A DNA stretch of 64,000 nt. Origin: Nonomuraea rhodomycinica (GTDB lineage Bacteria > Actinomycetota > Actinomycetes > Streptosporangiales > Streptosporangiaceae). The translations under genes were made by a program, and so were the position numbers. Location: assembly GCF_013363995.1 (NCBI RefSeq), contig NZ_JABWGO010000002.1:989147-1053146 (forward strand), given 5' to 3'. Under the pieces are notes generated by a model. It was not told the origin of the DNA. It was given only the letters and a program-made list of their open reading frames with translations, and did not search any database. Below are positions 17,447 to 26,316 of the stretch, piece after piece. Position 1 is the stretch's first letter; each line of letters starts with the position of its first letter.

Positions 17447-18118
17447 TCACGGCTCGTCGCCGTACTTCACCACGACCTTCGTGAAGCCGAGCGACTTCAG
17501 CAGCCCCTCCATCATGGCCTTGGTGTTGGTGTCGGCCCGGGCCCGCAGGTCGCTGGCGGCCGCCGCCTCGGCGATCTTCTTCTCGGCCAGCACGTACACC
17601 TCCCTCTGGTCGCCCGGCGAGGACGACAGGAAGTCCTGCACCCGGTCGAGCAGCCCGCGCTGCTGGGCGAAGACGTACGAGCGGCTGTTGTCCAGGTTGG
17701 GCTTCTCCAGCTGGGCGCGCGGCAGCCGGACCGTCACCTGGGTGCGGTCCGGCGACACGGTCACGGCGTCGGCCGCCAGGCCCGAGAAGTCCACGTACGC
17801 GTCCACGCCGCCCGCGCCGACGAACAGCGTGCGGGTGCCCTTGACCGCGTCGGGCAGGAAGTTGGCGTCCTTCTCCAGGTCGACGACGACCTGGAAGGTC
17901 CCGGTCGCCGCCTCGAAGCGGCTGAGGTCCTTGATGGACTGCAGGAGGACGGGCTGGCTGCGGTCGATGGTCCGCTCGCCGGTCGGGTCCAGCCACGTCC
18001 AGGCCAGCCGGCCGCCGACCACGAGCAGGGCCACGAGCACCAGCAGCCCGGCCACGTATCGCCACCTGCGGCGCCGCCCCGGTGATGCGTCGGCGGGCGC
18101 CGTACGGGATGTCGTCAT
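17447..18118 (-). CDS. DUF4230 domain membrane-anchored protein
   Basis: 223 residues: a short basic N-terminus, one membrane segment (YVAGLLVLVALLVVGGRLAW, about residues 21-40) and an extracytoplasmic DUF4230 domain. The domain is recognised from the sequence after the anchor (LLQSIKDLSRFEAATGTFQVVVDLEKD) and the C-terminal AEKKIAEAAAASDLRARADTN. The family's biochemical role is unknown. It lies 52 bases downstream of the larger membrane protein on the same strand, so they may be cotranscribed. Confidence 0.8.
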   Translation of the reverse strand: MTTSRTAPADASPGRRRRWRYVAGLLVLVALLVVGGRLAWTWLDPTGERTIDRSQPVLLQSIKDLSRFEAATGTFQVVVDLEKDANFLPDAVKGTRTLFVGAGGVDAYVDFSGLAADAVTVSPDRTQVTVRLPRAQLEKPNLDNSRSYVFAQQRGLLDRVQDFLSSSPGDQREVYVLAEKKIAEAAAASDLRARADTNTKAMMEGLLKSLGFTKVVVKYGDEP

Positions 18119-18170
18119 ACCGTGGTGACTACCCGGCCGTCGATCACCCTTGCCAGCCCTTTGGTGACAT

Positions 18171-19523
18171 CTATGGTCTCCAGTCGGTCACGGTCGCGTC
18201 GCCCGCGTCCGGATAGACCGGGTACACCTGCTGGGGCGAGCCCGCGGTCGCGGTCACCCGGGCCGTGCCCGAGCGGCGCCGCCCGCTCTCACCCGGCCCG
18301 CCGCCGAAGTGGGTGCTCGACAGCCGGCACGACTGGAAGTCGCTGAAGAACATGCGCAGCCACTCGCGCCGCTGGTGCTCGCTCAGCCCGGAGAACCACG
18401 CCGCCGCGTACTCGTGCTCCGGCAGCGGGCCGCCGGGCAGCGGCTCGCCCCGCAGCCACGCCATCACGATCTCCCGGTAGCCGTCGGCCGGGGTGCCGGG
18501 GCACTTGGCCGCCAGCGACTCGACGTACTCGTACGACGCCTCGTCCGCGAACCCCGCCGACAGGTCGCGCACGTGGATGGGCGCGAGGCCGGGCGTCGGC
18601 CGCAGCTCGTCCTCCAGCGGCCGCTGCTCCACCCGGGTGAACGCCGCCGGGGTGCCCGCCAGCCGGGAGGCGATCTTGGTGAAGGCCGTCCCCAGCTCGG
18701 TCAGACCGGCCCGCATGGCCGGGTGGAGGCAGACGGTGATGGGCCACTCCTGGCAGGCGTAGGCGATGTCCTGCGCGGCGGCCGGCTTGGGCGCGGCCAG
18801 CAGCCGCGCCACCCCCGTGCCGGCCGCGAGCACGGCCAGCAGCGCGCACGCCAGCACCACCGCCTGCCGGGTCACCAGCGCGGCCCAGCCGAGCAGCAGC
18901 GCCGTGGTGATGCCGAGCAGCCAGATCGTCTGGTCGAGGAACGCCGCGCCGCCCATCCCCTGGAACAGGTCGTACGGCCGCCCGGCGCCCGGCGCGAGCC
19001 GGTCGGCCCAGCCTCCGCCGTCGGCGAGCCGGCTGAACAGCAGGTAGCAGCCCAGCCCGGCCAGCGGCGGCGTGATCGCGAAAGGCGCGAACCAGCCCGC
19101 GACCCACCCGATCACCGAGTACAGCGCCAGGCCGGCCATGCCCACGCCCAGCCCGGGCAGGCTGACCGGCCCGGCCTGCTCGGTGAGGACCGTCTTGACG
19201 GCCAGCACCAGCACGGTCGCGGCGAACGACCCGAGCACCACCACCACGATGGCCAGCGGCGCCTTGAGCGCCCGCCACGCGCCGAGCGTGCGGCCGCGCA
19301 GCGTCCTGCGCTTGCGCAGCGCCACCCACGCGGCGAACCCGGCCGCCACGGGCCCGGTCAGCCGCAGCGAGCCGATGACCGCGGCCACGATGTTCTCCCA
19401 CGCGTCCACGCCGGGAATCAGGACGCTCCAGGCCGCGGCCAGGCCGAGCGCCATGAGCACGGCCACGGTGACCGCCGCGCTCTGTTTCAACTCCTCGCGC
19501 GTGACGCCCGCGTGCTCACGCAC
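18171..19523 (-). CDS. Polytopic membrane protein with Cys-containing C-terminal domain, unknown function
   Basis: 450 residues. The first ~245 residues hold about seven to eight hydrophobic helices with small basic loops (KRRTLRGRTLGAW). The rest is a soluble, probably extracytoplasmic domain with paired cysteines (ACQEWPITVCLHPAM, then AAKCPGTP and FQSCRLS) that could form disulfides. I do not recognise a named family. The CxxxxxxVCLHPA segment resembles domains attached to actinobacterial ABC-exporter membrane subunits, but this is a weak resemblance. The C-terminal ~40 residues are low complexity. Confidence 0.7.
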   Translation of the reverse strand: MREHAGVTREELKQSAAVTVAVLMALGLAAAWSVLIPGVDAWENIVAAVIGSLRLTGPVAAGFAAWVALRKRRTLRGRTLGAWRALKAPLAIVVVVLGSFAATVLVLAVKTVLTEQAGPVSLPGLGVGMAGLALYSVIGWVAGWFAPFAITPPLAGLGCYLLFSRLADGGGWADRLAPGAGRPYDLFQGMGGAAFLDQTIWLLGITTALLLGWAALVTRQAVVLACALLAVLAAGTGVARLLAAPKPAAAQDIAYACQEWPITVCLHPAMRAGLTELGTAFTKIASRLAGTPAAFTRVEQRPLEDELRPTPGLAPIHVRDLSAGFADEASYEYVESLAAKCPGTPADGYREIVMAWLRGEPLPGGPLPEHEYAAAWFSGLSEHQRREWLRMFFSDFQSCRLSSTHFGGGPGESGRRRSGTARVTATAGSPQQVYPVYPDAGDATVTDWRP

Positions 19524-19533
19524 GCGATCTCCC

Positions 19534-19549
19534 CTTGACGTTCATCAAG
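19534..19549. promoter_or_regulatory. Inverted repeat upstream of the membrane protein gene
   Basis: CTTGA-CGTTCA-TCAAG, 5-bp arms, lies 11 bases upstream of the leftward gene start in the divergent gap shared with marR. A 10-bp palindrome CTTGGCCAAG lies at 19680-19689 in the same gap. Either could bind the neighbouring MarR protein. Confidence 0.3.
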
Positions 19550-19737
19550 CACCCCCCGTGCCCCGTCGGCGAACGCGGACGTCAGCAGTCCGGCAGGTCC
19601 CCACCGCCGTTGGACTTGGGGTCCGCGTCACCGTTTGATGCGAGAACCATAACGGAGCGTGATGATTGACGTCCGGATTCTTGGCCAAGCAGTGAAGCCG
19701 ATAGCTCAGAGTAGCCAGACGAAAGCGGACGAGCGGC

Positions 19738-19752
19738 GCGCTACCGTAGCGC
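19738..19752. promoter_or_regulatory. Perfect palindrome over the presumed marR promoter
   Basis: GCGCTAC-C-GTAGCGC has 7-bp perfect arms and ends one base before the GTG start at 19754. It contains TACCGT (19742-19747), a TANNNT -10 box at leaderless spacing. An autoregulatory MarR operator is the simplest reading. Confidence 0.5.
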
Positions 19753-19753
19753 T

Positions 19754-20266
19754 GTGTCGCAGCCGAAGCCCCTCAACCTGCCGTTCGATCCCATCGAACG
19801 CGCCGCGCAGACCTGGCGTGTTCACTTCGGGCCCTCATCCGCCATGGCCGCCGTCACCTCGATCATGCGAGCGCATCAGATCCTCCTGTCGCAACTTGAC
19901 TCGCTGCTGAAGCCGTACGACCTGACCTTCGCGAGGTACGAGGCGCTGGTGCTGCTGACCTTCAGCAGGACGGGCTCGCTCCCGCTGTGGAAGATCGGCG
20001 AGCGGCTGATGGTGCACCCCACCAGCGTCACCAACACCGTGGACCGGCTGGAGAGATCCGGGCTGGTCAGCCGGATGCGCAATCCCAAGGACGGCCGCGG
20101 CGTGCTGGCGGAGATCACCGACGAGGGCCGCGACGTCGTGCGCCGCGCCACGGCCGACCTGATGGCGGCCGACTTCGGCCTGGCGATGTACGGGGAGGAG
20201 GAGCTGCACGCGATGTTCGACCAGCTCCGCACGCTCAGGGTGGCGGCGGGCGACTTCGGCGGGTGA
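19754..20266 (+). CDS. MarR family transcriptional regulator
   Basis: 170 residues with a MarR winged helix: dimerisation helix, then LTFARYEALVLLTFS, the recognition region HPTSVTNTVDRLERSGLVSR and the wing MRNPKDGRGVLAEITDEG. The target is not evident. The GTG start is directly preceded by a perfect palindrome covering a TANNNT -10 box, which suggests a leaderless, autoregulated transcript. Confidence 0.88.
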   Translation: MSQPKPLNLPFDPIERAAQTWRVHFGPSSAMAAVTSIMRAHQILLSQLDSLLKPYDLTFARYEALVLLTFSRTGSLPLWKIGERLMVHPTSVTNTVDRLERSGLVSRMRNPKDGRGVLAEITDEGRDVVRRATADLMAADFGLAMYGEEELHAMFDQLRTLRVAAGDFGG

Positions 20267-20351
20267 CCCGGGGGACCCGGGGATTCGGCCCACGGCGGAG
20301 CGCGGCCCTCGCTGGCGTACCCGCGCCGTGGCATGCGGCAAGATGAGGAGC

Positions 20352-21287
20352 ATGGCGGACTTCTCTCGGCCCGGGTCGCTCTACGGAGCGGTGGACCTGG
20401 GCGCGCGCAAGCAGGCTCTGGAGGCGCAGGCCCGGCGTGAGGCGGCGGGCCCGCAGGCGGCGTCCTCGGCCTCGATCGTCGACGTGACCGAGGAGACCTT
20501 CACGACCGACGTCATCGACCGCTCGATGACCGTGCCCGTCGTGCTCGACCTGTGGTCGCCGCGGGCTCCCGGCAGCGCCCAGCTCAGCCCCGTGCTGGAG
20601 AAGGTGGTCGGCTCCCTGGGCGGCCGGGTCGTGCTGGCCAAGGTCAACGTCGACGCCAGCCCGCAGATCGCCCAGGCGCTGCGAGTGCAGGCGGTGCCGA
20701 CCGTGCTCGCCATCTTCCAGGGGCAGGCGGTCACCGGCTTCCAGCAGGTGCTGCCCGAGCAGGAGGTGCGCCGCTGGCTCGACGAGCTGATGGGCGCGGT
20801 CGAGCAGTTCTACCAGGCCAACCCCGACGCCAGGCCGCCCGCGGCCGGCGAGGCGCAGGCGCCGGAGGCGCCGCCGGCCGACCCCGACCTGGCGGCGGCC
20901 GAGCAGGCCATCGAGCAGGGCGACCTCGACGCGGCCGAGGCGGCCTACGAGCGGCTGCTGGCCCGCGTGCCCGCCGACGAGGACGCCAAGATGGGCCTGG
21001 CGGGCGTGCGGCTGATCAAGCGCACCGCCGACGCCGACCCGGCCGACGTGCAGCGGCGCCTGGCCGACCCGGCCGACATCGACGCCCACCTGCTCGCCGC
21101 CGACCTGGAGATGCTGTCGGGCTCGGTGGACGAGGCGTTCGCGCGGGTCGTCGCGGTGGTCAAGCGCACCTCCGGCGACGAGCGCGACAAGGCGCGGCGC
21201 CACCTGCTGAGCCTGTTCGAGACGCTCCCGGCCGAGGACCCTTCCCTGGCCAAAGCACGTAGGGCCCTGGCCAGCGCGCTGTTCTAA
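20352..21287 (+). CDS. Thioredoxin-fold/TPR co-chaperone-like protein (YbbN-like)
   Basis: 311 residues. Residues ~35-145 form a thioredoxin fold (VVLDLWSPRAPGSAQLSPVLEKV, VNVDASPQIAQALRVQAVPTVLAIFQGQ). The WCxxC active site is replaced by WSPRAPG, with no cysteine, so it cannot act as a disulfide reductase. A C-terminal tetratricopeptide-like region (residues ~175-311) follows. This matches YbbN/CnoX-type holdase co-chaperones. The ATG at 20352 is preferred over upstream starts because GAGGAG lies directly before it. The next gene starts 9 bases downstream. Confidence 0.85.
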   Translation: MADFSRPGSLYGAVDLGARKQALEAQARREAAGPQAASSASIVDVTEETFTTDVIDRSMTVPVVLDLWSPRAPGSAQLSPVLEKVVGSLGGRVVLAKVNVDASPQIAQALRVQAVPTVLAIFQGQAVTGFQQVLPEQEVRRWLDELMGAVEQFYQANPDARPPAAGEAQAPEAPPADPDLAAAEQAIEQGDLDAAEAAYERLLARVPADEDAKMGLAGVRLIKRTADADPADVQRRLADPADIDAHLLAADLEMLSGSVDEAFARVVAVVKRTSGDERDKARRHLLSLFETLPAEDPSLAKARRALASALF

Positions 21288-21296
21288 CCTGGGGGT

Positions 21297-21926
21297 GTGC
21301 GGGTCGTCACCATCTCGGCGACGTACGGCACGGCCGGCGGCCACATCGGCCCGGCCGTGGCCGAATGCCTCGGCGTGCCGTTCGTCGACCGCGCGATCCC
21401 CGGCGCCGTGGCCGAGGAGCTCGGCTGCACCCTGGAGGAGGCGCTGGCCCACGACGACCGGGCCGCGCACGGCCTGGCCAGGCTGCTGGCCGGGGCGATG
21501 CGGCTGCCCACGGTCACCTTCGGCGGCGTCGACATGTACGTGCCGGGAGCGATGCCGCTGGCGCCGGAGGAGTTCGTCCGGCGCACCGAGCGGGTGCTCG
21601 TGGAGACGGCCCGCGCCCAGGGCGGCGTGTTCCTGGGCCGGGCCGGGGCGATCGTGCTCGCCGACCACCCCGGCGCGCTGCACGTGCGGCTCGACGCGCC
21701 GCTGCGCCGGCGGGTGCTCCAGACGGCCACGCTGAGCGAGATGCCCGAGCGCGAGGCGCAGAAGCTCATCGAGCGCAACGACCGCGCCCGCACCGCGTAC
21801 GTGCGGCACTTCTACCGCGCGGATCCGGCCGATCCGGGCCTGTACCACCTGGTGATCGACAGCACGAGCATCCCGGTGCCGGCGTGCGTGGACCTCATCG
21901 TGACGGCGGCCGAGGCACTGGCCTGA
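21297..21926 (+). CDS. Cytidylate kinase-like family protein
   Basis: 209 residues resembling the AAA_26/cytidylate kinase-like family: ISATYGTAGGHIGPAVAECLGVPFVDRAI near the N-terminus corresponds to the P-loop region, and FLGRAGAIVLADHPGALHVRLDAP to the central strand. The classical GxxGxGKS loop is altered (ATYGTAGGH), so the nucleotide substrate is uncertain. The GTG start follows TAACCT (21285-21290), a TANNNT box that overlaps the preceding stop codon, consistent with a leaderless start. Confidence 0.75.
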   Translation: MRVVTISATYGTAGGHIGPAVAECLGVPFVDRAIPGAVAEELGCTLEEALAHDDRAAHGLARLLAGAMRLPTVTFGGVDMYVPGAMPLAPEEFVRRTERVLVETARAQGGVFLGRAGAIVLADHPGALHVRLDAPLRRRVLQTATLSEMPEREAQKLIERNDRARTAYVRHFYRADPADPGLYHLVIDSTSIPVPACVDLIVTAAEALA

Positions 21927-21982
21927 CCGGGTTCCCCCTACCATAGGAGAACTTCTTGGTCAGGCCCGAAGGAGCGATTGAC

Positions 21983-23392
21983 GTGGCGACCGTCCCGAGT
22001 GTGTCGTACTCCATCACCGTGCGGCTGGAGGTGCCGGCAGGCGGCAAGGCCGTCAGCCAGCTCACCCACGCCGTAGAGTCGGCAGGCGGCGTGGTCACCG
22101 CCCTCGACGTCACCAACGCGGGCCACGAGAAGCTGCGCATTGACGTCACCTGCGCGGCGCGCGACACCGACCACGCCCAGGCCATCGTCGACCAGCTCGA
22201 GGCGGTCGAGGGCGTCGTCATCCACAAGGTCTCCGACCGGACCTTCCTCATGCACCTCGGCGGCAAGATCGAGATGGTGTCGAAGGTGCCGCTGCGCAAC
22301 CGCGACGAGCTGTCCATGGCGTACACGCCGGGCGTGGCCCGGGTCTCGCTGGCGATCGCCCGCAACAAGGAGGACGCGCGCCGGCTGACCATCAAGCGCA
22401 ACACGGTCGCGGTCGTCACCGACGGCTCGGCGGTGCTGGGCCTCGGCAACATCGGCCCGGAGGCGGCCCTGCCGGTCATGGAGGGCAAGGCGGCGCTGTT
22501 CAAACGCTTCGCCGGCATCGACGCCTGGCCGATCTGCCTCGACACGCAGGACGTCGACGAGATCGTCCGGGCGGTGCAGCTCATCGCCCCCGGCTTCGGC
22601 GGCATCAACCTGGAGGACATCTCCGCGCCGCGCTGCTTCGAGGTGGAGCGGCGGCTGCGCGAGCTGCTGGACATCCCGGTCTTCCACGACGACCAGCACG
22701 GCACGGCCATCTGCGTGCTCGCCGCGCTCACCAACGCGCTGCGCGTGGTGGGCAAGTCCATCGAGGACGTCAAGATCACGATGGCGGGCGCGGGGGCGGC
22801 CGGCAACGCCGTGCTGCGACTGCTGCTCGCGGCGGGCGCCCGCAACGTCGTGGTCTGCGACTACCTCGGCGCCGTCCACCAGGGCCGCGACGACCTCGAC
22901 GAGTCGCTGCGGTGGATCGCCGAGCACACCAACGCCGAGGGCTACGCCGGTGACCTGCGCGGCGCGGTCAAGGACGCCGACGTGTTCGTGGGCGTGTCGG
23001 CGCCGGGCATCCTCACGGGCGACGACATCGCCACGATGGCCCGCGACGCGGTGGTCTTCGCGCTGGCCAACCCGGAGCCCGAGGTCTCGCCCGACGACGC
23101 CCGCGAGCACGCGGCCGTGGTGGCGACGGGCCGCTCCGACTACCCCAACCAGATCAACAACGTGCTGGCGTTCCCGGGCGTCTTCCGTGGCCTGCTCGAC
23201 GCGCAGGCCACGGAGGTGTCGATGCAGATGCTGCTGGCCGCCGCCGGGGCGCTGGCGGCCGTCGTCACGCCGGAGGAGCTGGGTCCCAACTACATCATCC
23301 CGAGCGTCTTCCACCCGGACGTGGCGGCTGCGGTGGCGGCGGCGGTCCGCGAGTCGGCCGGAGGCCGTGCGCGCGGCTTCACCGAGGCATAA
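21983..23392 (+). CDS. NAD-dependent malic enzyme with N-terminal ACT domain
   Basis: 469 residues. An ACT regulatory domain (residues ~5-80: [11 protein letters not shown] to [12 protein letters not shown]) precedes the malic-enzyme catalytic domains ([63 protein letters not shown]). It oxidatively decarboxylates malate to pyruvate. The GTG at 21983 has GGAG eight bases upstream and begins at the conserved protein start; a TTG at 21956 with AGGAG would add nine residues. It ends before a convergent MFS gene, with repeat copy B between. Confidence 0.92.
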   Translation: MATVPSVSYSITVRLEVPAGGKAVSQLTHAVESAGGVVTALDVTNAGHEKLRIDVTCAARDTDHAQAIVDQLEAVEGVVIHKVSDRTFLMHLGGKIEMVSKVPLRNRDELSMAYTPGVARVSLAIARNKEDARRLTIKRNTVAVVTDGSAVLGLGNIGPEAALPVMEGKAALFKRFAGIDAWPICLDTQDVDEIVRAVQLIAPGFGGINLEDISAPRCFEVERRLRELLDIPVFHDDQHGTAICVLAALTNALRVVGKSIEDVKITMAGAGAAGNAVLRLLLAAGARNVVVCDYLGAVHQGRDDLDESLRWIAEHTNAEGYAGDLRGAVKDADVFVGVSAPGILTGDDIATMARDAVVFALANPEPEVSPDDAREHAAVVATGRSDYPNQINNVLAFPGVFRGLLDAQATEVSMQMLLAAAGALAAVVTPEELGPNYIIPSVFHPDVAAAVAAAVRESAGGRARGFTEA

Positions 23393-23437
23393 GTCTTCCG
23401 TTACGGCAAAGCCCGGCAGCCCCCAGTCGCCGTTCGT

Positions 23438-23519
23438 GGCTGGGGGCCTCCAGGGAGACGGCCGCTGACCGGATGGCGGCGGGGCGCCGTCACGGCGCCC
23501 CCTCGACCATGCCTTCCGT
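23438..23519 (+). repeat. 82-bp intergenic repeat, copy B
   Basis: Second copy of the element at 17013-17094, in opposite orientation. Its core GGGCGCCGT-C-ACGGCGCCC is a perfect 9-bp-arm palindrome. Upstream, GCCCCCAG with CTGGGGGC forms a further 8-bp stem (about 23418-23446). It sits between the convergent malic enzyme and MFS genes and may double as a bidirectional terminator. Confidence 0.75.
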
Positions 23520-23552
23520 GTCGCCTCGGCCGTGCCGACCGGGGCGGGCGCT

Positions 23553-24935
23553 TCAGCGGTTCGGGCGGATCGCGGTCGCCACGAGCGCCAGGGCGGCGTT
23601 GACCACGACGGCCACCACGACGCCGTGCAGCACCGATCCCGCCCCCATCGCCGCCGTGGCGACGGCGCTCATCACCGGGATGCCCATCGTGATGCCCACC
23701 TGCTGCGTCATGGTGGCGATGCCCGTGGCCAGGCCCTGCTCGGCGTCGGGCAGGCCCGAGGTGGCCGTGACCATGAAGGCGACGATGGCCACCATGTTGC
23801 CCACGCCGCCGACGAAGGTGGCCGCCAGGAGCAGCCAGATCGAGCCAGGCCCGGTCCCGAGCAGCGCCAGCGACGCCGTGGCCACGGCCTGCACGCCGAA
23901 GCCCAGCGCCAGCGCCCGGCGCGTGCCCGTGCGCGCCAGCACGCGCGGCGCCACGAGCCCGCCGGCCACCGTGCCGAGCCCGAGCACCCCGAAGGCCAGC
24001 CCGGTGGCCAGCGGCGAGTAGCCCAGCACCTTCTGCAGGTACAGCGTCAGCAGGAACACCAGCGACGTCTCCGTCGCGAACGCCACCAGGCCCGCCAGAT
24101 TGCCCCACCTGACGTTCGGCCGGGCCAGCACGGCCGGCGGCACCAGCGGGGAGGCGGCGCGCCGCTCGGCGAACCAGAAGGCCACGAGCAGCGCCGCGGC
24201 GGCGGCCAGCGAGCCGAGCGCCAGCGGGTCGGCGAAGCCGTGCTCGCCCGCGCGGGTCAGCCCGAACACGAGGGCCAGCAGGCCGGCCGTCACGGTGACG
24301 GCCCCGGGCACGTCCATCGCGGGCCGTCCCTCCGGCCGGCTCTCCGCCAGCAGCGCCGGCGCCGTGACGAGGACGGCCAGCGCGACCGGCACGTTGATCA
24401 GGAAGGCCCAGCGCCAGCTCAGCAGGTCCGTCAGCAGCCCGCCGAGCACGGCGCCCGAGGTGAAGCCGGCCGACATGAGCGCGCCGTTCAGGCCGAGGGC
24501 CCGCGAGCGCAGCGGCCCCTCAGGGAAGGACGTGGTCAGCAGGGACAGACCGGCCGGGGTGACCACGGCCGTGGCCAGCCCTTGGGCGACCCTGGCGGCC
24601 AGCAGCATGCCGGGCGAGCTCGCCAGCCCGCCGGCCAGCGAGGACAGTCCGAGCAGCGCCATCCCGGCCAGGAACAGCCTGCGCCGGCCGTACAGGTCGG
24701 CGATCCGGCCGGCCAGCAACGTGAAGCCGGCCGCGGCCAGCGCGAACGCGGTCGCCACCCACTGCAGGTCGGCCAGCGCGAACCCGAGGCCCGCGCCGAT
24801 GACGGGCAGCGCGACGTTCAGGATGGAGAAGTCCACGGCCAGCATGAACTGCGAGCCCAGCAGCAGCACGAGGATCAGGCGCTGGCGTCCGGTCATGCGC
24901 GCCGCGGCGGGTGCGCGTTCGGTGAGCGCGGTCAT
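23553..24935 (-). CDS. MFS transporter, DHA2-like drug exporter
   Basis: 460 residues with about 14 hydrophobic segments. It carries the DHA2 signatures: an acidic residue in helix 1 (QFMLAVDFSILNVALP), the loop motif GRIADLYGRRRLFLAG, and the antiporter-type helix 5 region (LMSAGFTSGAVLGGLLTDLLSWRWAFLINVP). Proton-driven efflux of a small hydrophobic compound is the expected role. It is divergent from a TetR gene across a palindromic intergenic region, the usual arrangement for a ligand-induced pump. Confidence 0.9.
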   Translation of the reverse strand: MTALTERAPAAARMTGRQRLILVLLLGSQFMLAVDFSILNVALPVIGAGLGFALADLQWVATAFALAAAGFTLLAGRIADLYGRRRLFLAGMALLGLSSLAGGLASSPGMLLAARVAQGLATAVVTPAGLSLLTTSFPEGPLRSRALGLNGALMSAGFTSGAVLGGLLTDLLSWRWAFLINVPVALAVLVTAPALLAESRPEGRPAMDVPGAVTVTAGLLALVFGLTRAGEHGFADPLALGSLAAAAALLVAFWFAERRAASPLVPPAVLARPNVRWGNLAGLVAFATETSLVFLLTLYLQKVLGYSPLATGLAFGVLGLGTVAGGLVAPRVLARTGTRRALALGFGVQAVATASLALLGTGPGSIWLLLAATFVGGVGNMVAIVAFMVTATSGLPDAEQGLATGIATMTQQVGITMGIPVMSAVATAAMGAGSVLHGVVVAVVVNAALALVATAIRPNR

Positions 24936-24944
24936 GTCGCCCCC

Positions 24945-24968
24945 TTAATGGGTCGATAGTTCCGTTAA
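24945..24968. promoter_or_regulatory. Candidate TetR operator between tetR and MFS gene
   Basis: TTAATGG and CCGTTAA form an inverted repeat with one mismatch and a 10-nt spacer, in the 67-base gap between the divergent start codons. The TTAAGAT at its right end resembles a -10 element. Confidence 0.5.
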
Positions 24969-25002
24969 GATGGAAGCGACGGTAACACAGGAAGGCGCGT
25001 TA

Positions 25003-25716
25003 ATGGAACAGGAGTCCCGTTTGGCGGGGATGCAGCGGCCCGGCGGCCGGACGGCGCGGGTGCGCGAGGCCGTGCTCGCGGCGACCCAGGACGAGCTGGT
25101 GGAGCGGGGCTTCCACGGGCTGGCCATGGACCAGGTGGCCGCCCGGGCCGGCGTGGGCAAGACCACGGTCTACCGGCGCTGGGGGAGCCCGGCGGGCCTG
25201 GTGGCCGACCTCATGACGGAGCTGGCCGAGCAGTCCTCGCCGCACGCCGACACGGGCTCGGTGGAGGCCGACCTGCGCGCGAACGCGGCCTCGGTCCTCG
25301 GGGCCGTCACCGACCGGCGGCTCGGGGCGACGTTCCAGGCGGTCATCGCCGCCGCCACGTGCGACGAGGAGGCCGCCACCGCCCTGCGCGCCTTCTACGG
25401 CCGGCGCGTCGCCGAGTGGGCCCGCTCCGTGGAGCGCGCGGTCGAGCGCGGCGAGCTGCCCGAGGGCACGGACGCGGCCGAGGTCGTCCGGGCGGTGTCC
25501 GCCCCGCTGTACTACCGGCTGCTCGTCACGAAGGAGCCGGTGGACGACGACGTGGCCGCCAGGTCCGCTCTCCAGGCGCTCGCCGCCGCGCGGGCCGGCG
25601 CCTTCGTCCGGGCGGACCCGCCGGCCGTCGCTCCCTCGGGCGAAGAGGGAAGATCCAGGTCCGTACGCGCGCAAAACGTAACAACGGCGGACCAGGGGAG
25701 CGAGATGCGCGGCTGA
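25003..25716 (+). CDS. TetR/AcrR family transcriptional regulator
   Basis: 237 residues. The helix-turn-helix is at about residues 20-65 (VREAVLAATQDELVERGF, VAARAGVGKTTVYRRWGSPAGLV). The C-terminal ligand-binding half belongs to the TetR_C_16/AcrR-like group. The start at 25003 is chosen because AGGAAGG lies seven bases upstream; an in-frame ATG at 24970 would fall inside the divergent promoter. It probably represses the adjacent MFS exporter. Confidence 0.88.
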   Translation: MEQESRLAGMQRPGGRTARVREAVLAATQDELVERGFHGLAMDQVAARAGVGKTTVYRRWGSPAGLVADLMTELAEQSSPHADTGSVEADLRANAASVLGAVTDRRLGATFQAVIAAATCDEEAATALRAFYGRRVAEWARSVERAVERGELPEGTDAAEVVRAVSAPLYYRLLVTKEPVDDDVAARSALQALAAARAGAFVRADPPAVAPSGEEGRSRSVRAQNVTTADQGSEMRG

Positions 25717-25733
25717 CCCTTCATGATGGAGGT

Positions 25734-26312
25734 ATGGCGGAAGCGATCTACGTCGGCGGTCTGTTGGTGGCGACGCCGCTTCTCGATGACCCGAACTTCC
25801 GGCGTAGCGTCGTGCTGATCCTCGAGCACGACTCCGAGGGGGGCACCCTCGGCGTGGTGCTCAACCGGCCCAGCGAGATCTCCGTGACCCAGGTGCTGCC
25901 CGTGTGGGACCCCCTGGTGACCGGCCCGCCGGTGCTGTTCGAGGGCGGCCCGGTGCAGACCGACAGCGCGCTGGCGCTCGCCGCGGTGCCCAGCGGCGAG
26001 GAGCCCCTGGGATGGCGCCGCCTCCACGCGGGCACGCCGTCCGTCTCCCGGCTCGGCACCGTCGACCTGGACGCGCCGCCCGAGATCCTCCAGGGCGAGA
26101 TCTCGCAGATGCGGATCTTCGCCGGGTACGCCGGGTGGACGGCGGGTCAGCTGGAGAGCGAGATCGCCGAGGGGGCCTGGTACGTGGTCGACTCGGAGGC
26201 GGGCGACACCTTCCACACCGACCCGCGCTCGCTGTGGCGGCACGTGCTGCGGCGCCAGCGGGGCGAGCTGGCGTTCGTGGCCAACTGCCCGGAGGACCCG
26301 ACCATGAACTGA
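25734..26312 (+). CDS. YqgE/AlgH family protein
   Basis: 192 residues of the UPF0301 (YqgE/AlgH) family, recognised from GGLLVATPLLDDPNFRRSVVLILEHD, GTLGVVLNRPSEI, FEGGPVQTDSALAL and FAGYAGWTAGQLESEI. The biochemical function is unresolved. The start is fixed by conservation; GGAGG lies only one base before the ATG, an unusually short spacing. It is followed by a convergent TetR gene after 4 bases. Confidence 0.88.
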   Translation: MAEAIYVGGLLVATPLLDDPNFRRSVVLILEHDSEGGTLGVVLNRPSEISVTQVLPVWDPLVTGPPVLFEGGPVQTDSALALAAVPSGEEPLGWRRLHAGTPSVSRLGTVDLDAPPEILQGEISQMRIFAGYAGWTAGQLESEIAEGAWYVVDSEAGDTFHTDPRSLWRHVLRRQRGELAFVANCPEDPTMN

Positions 26313-26316
26313 CGCC

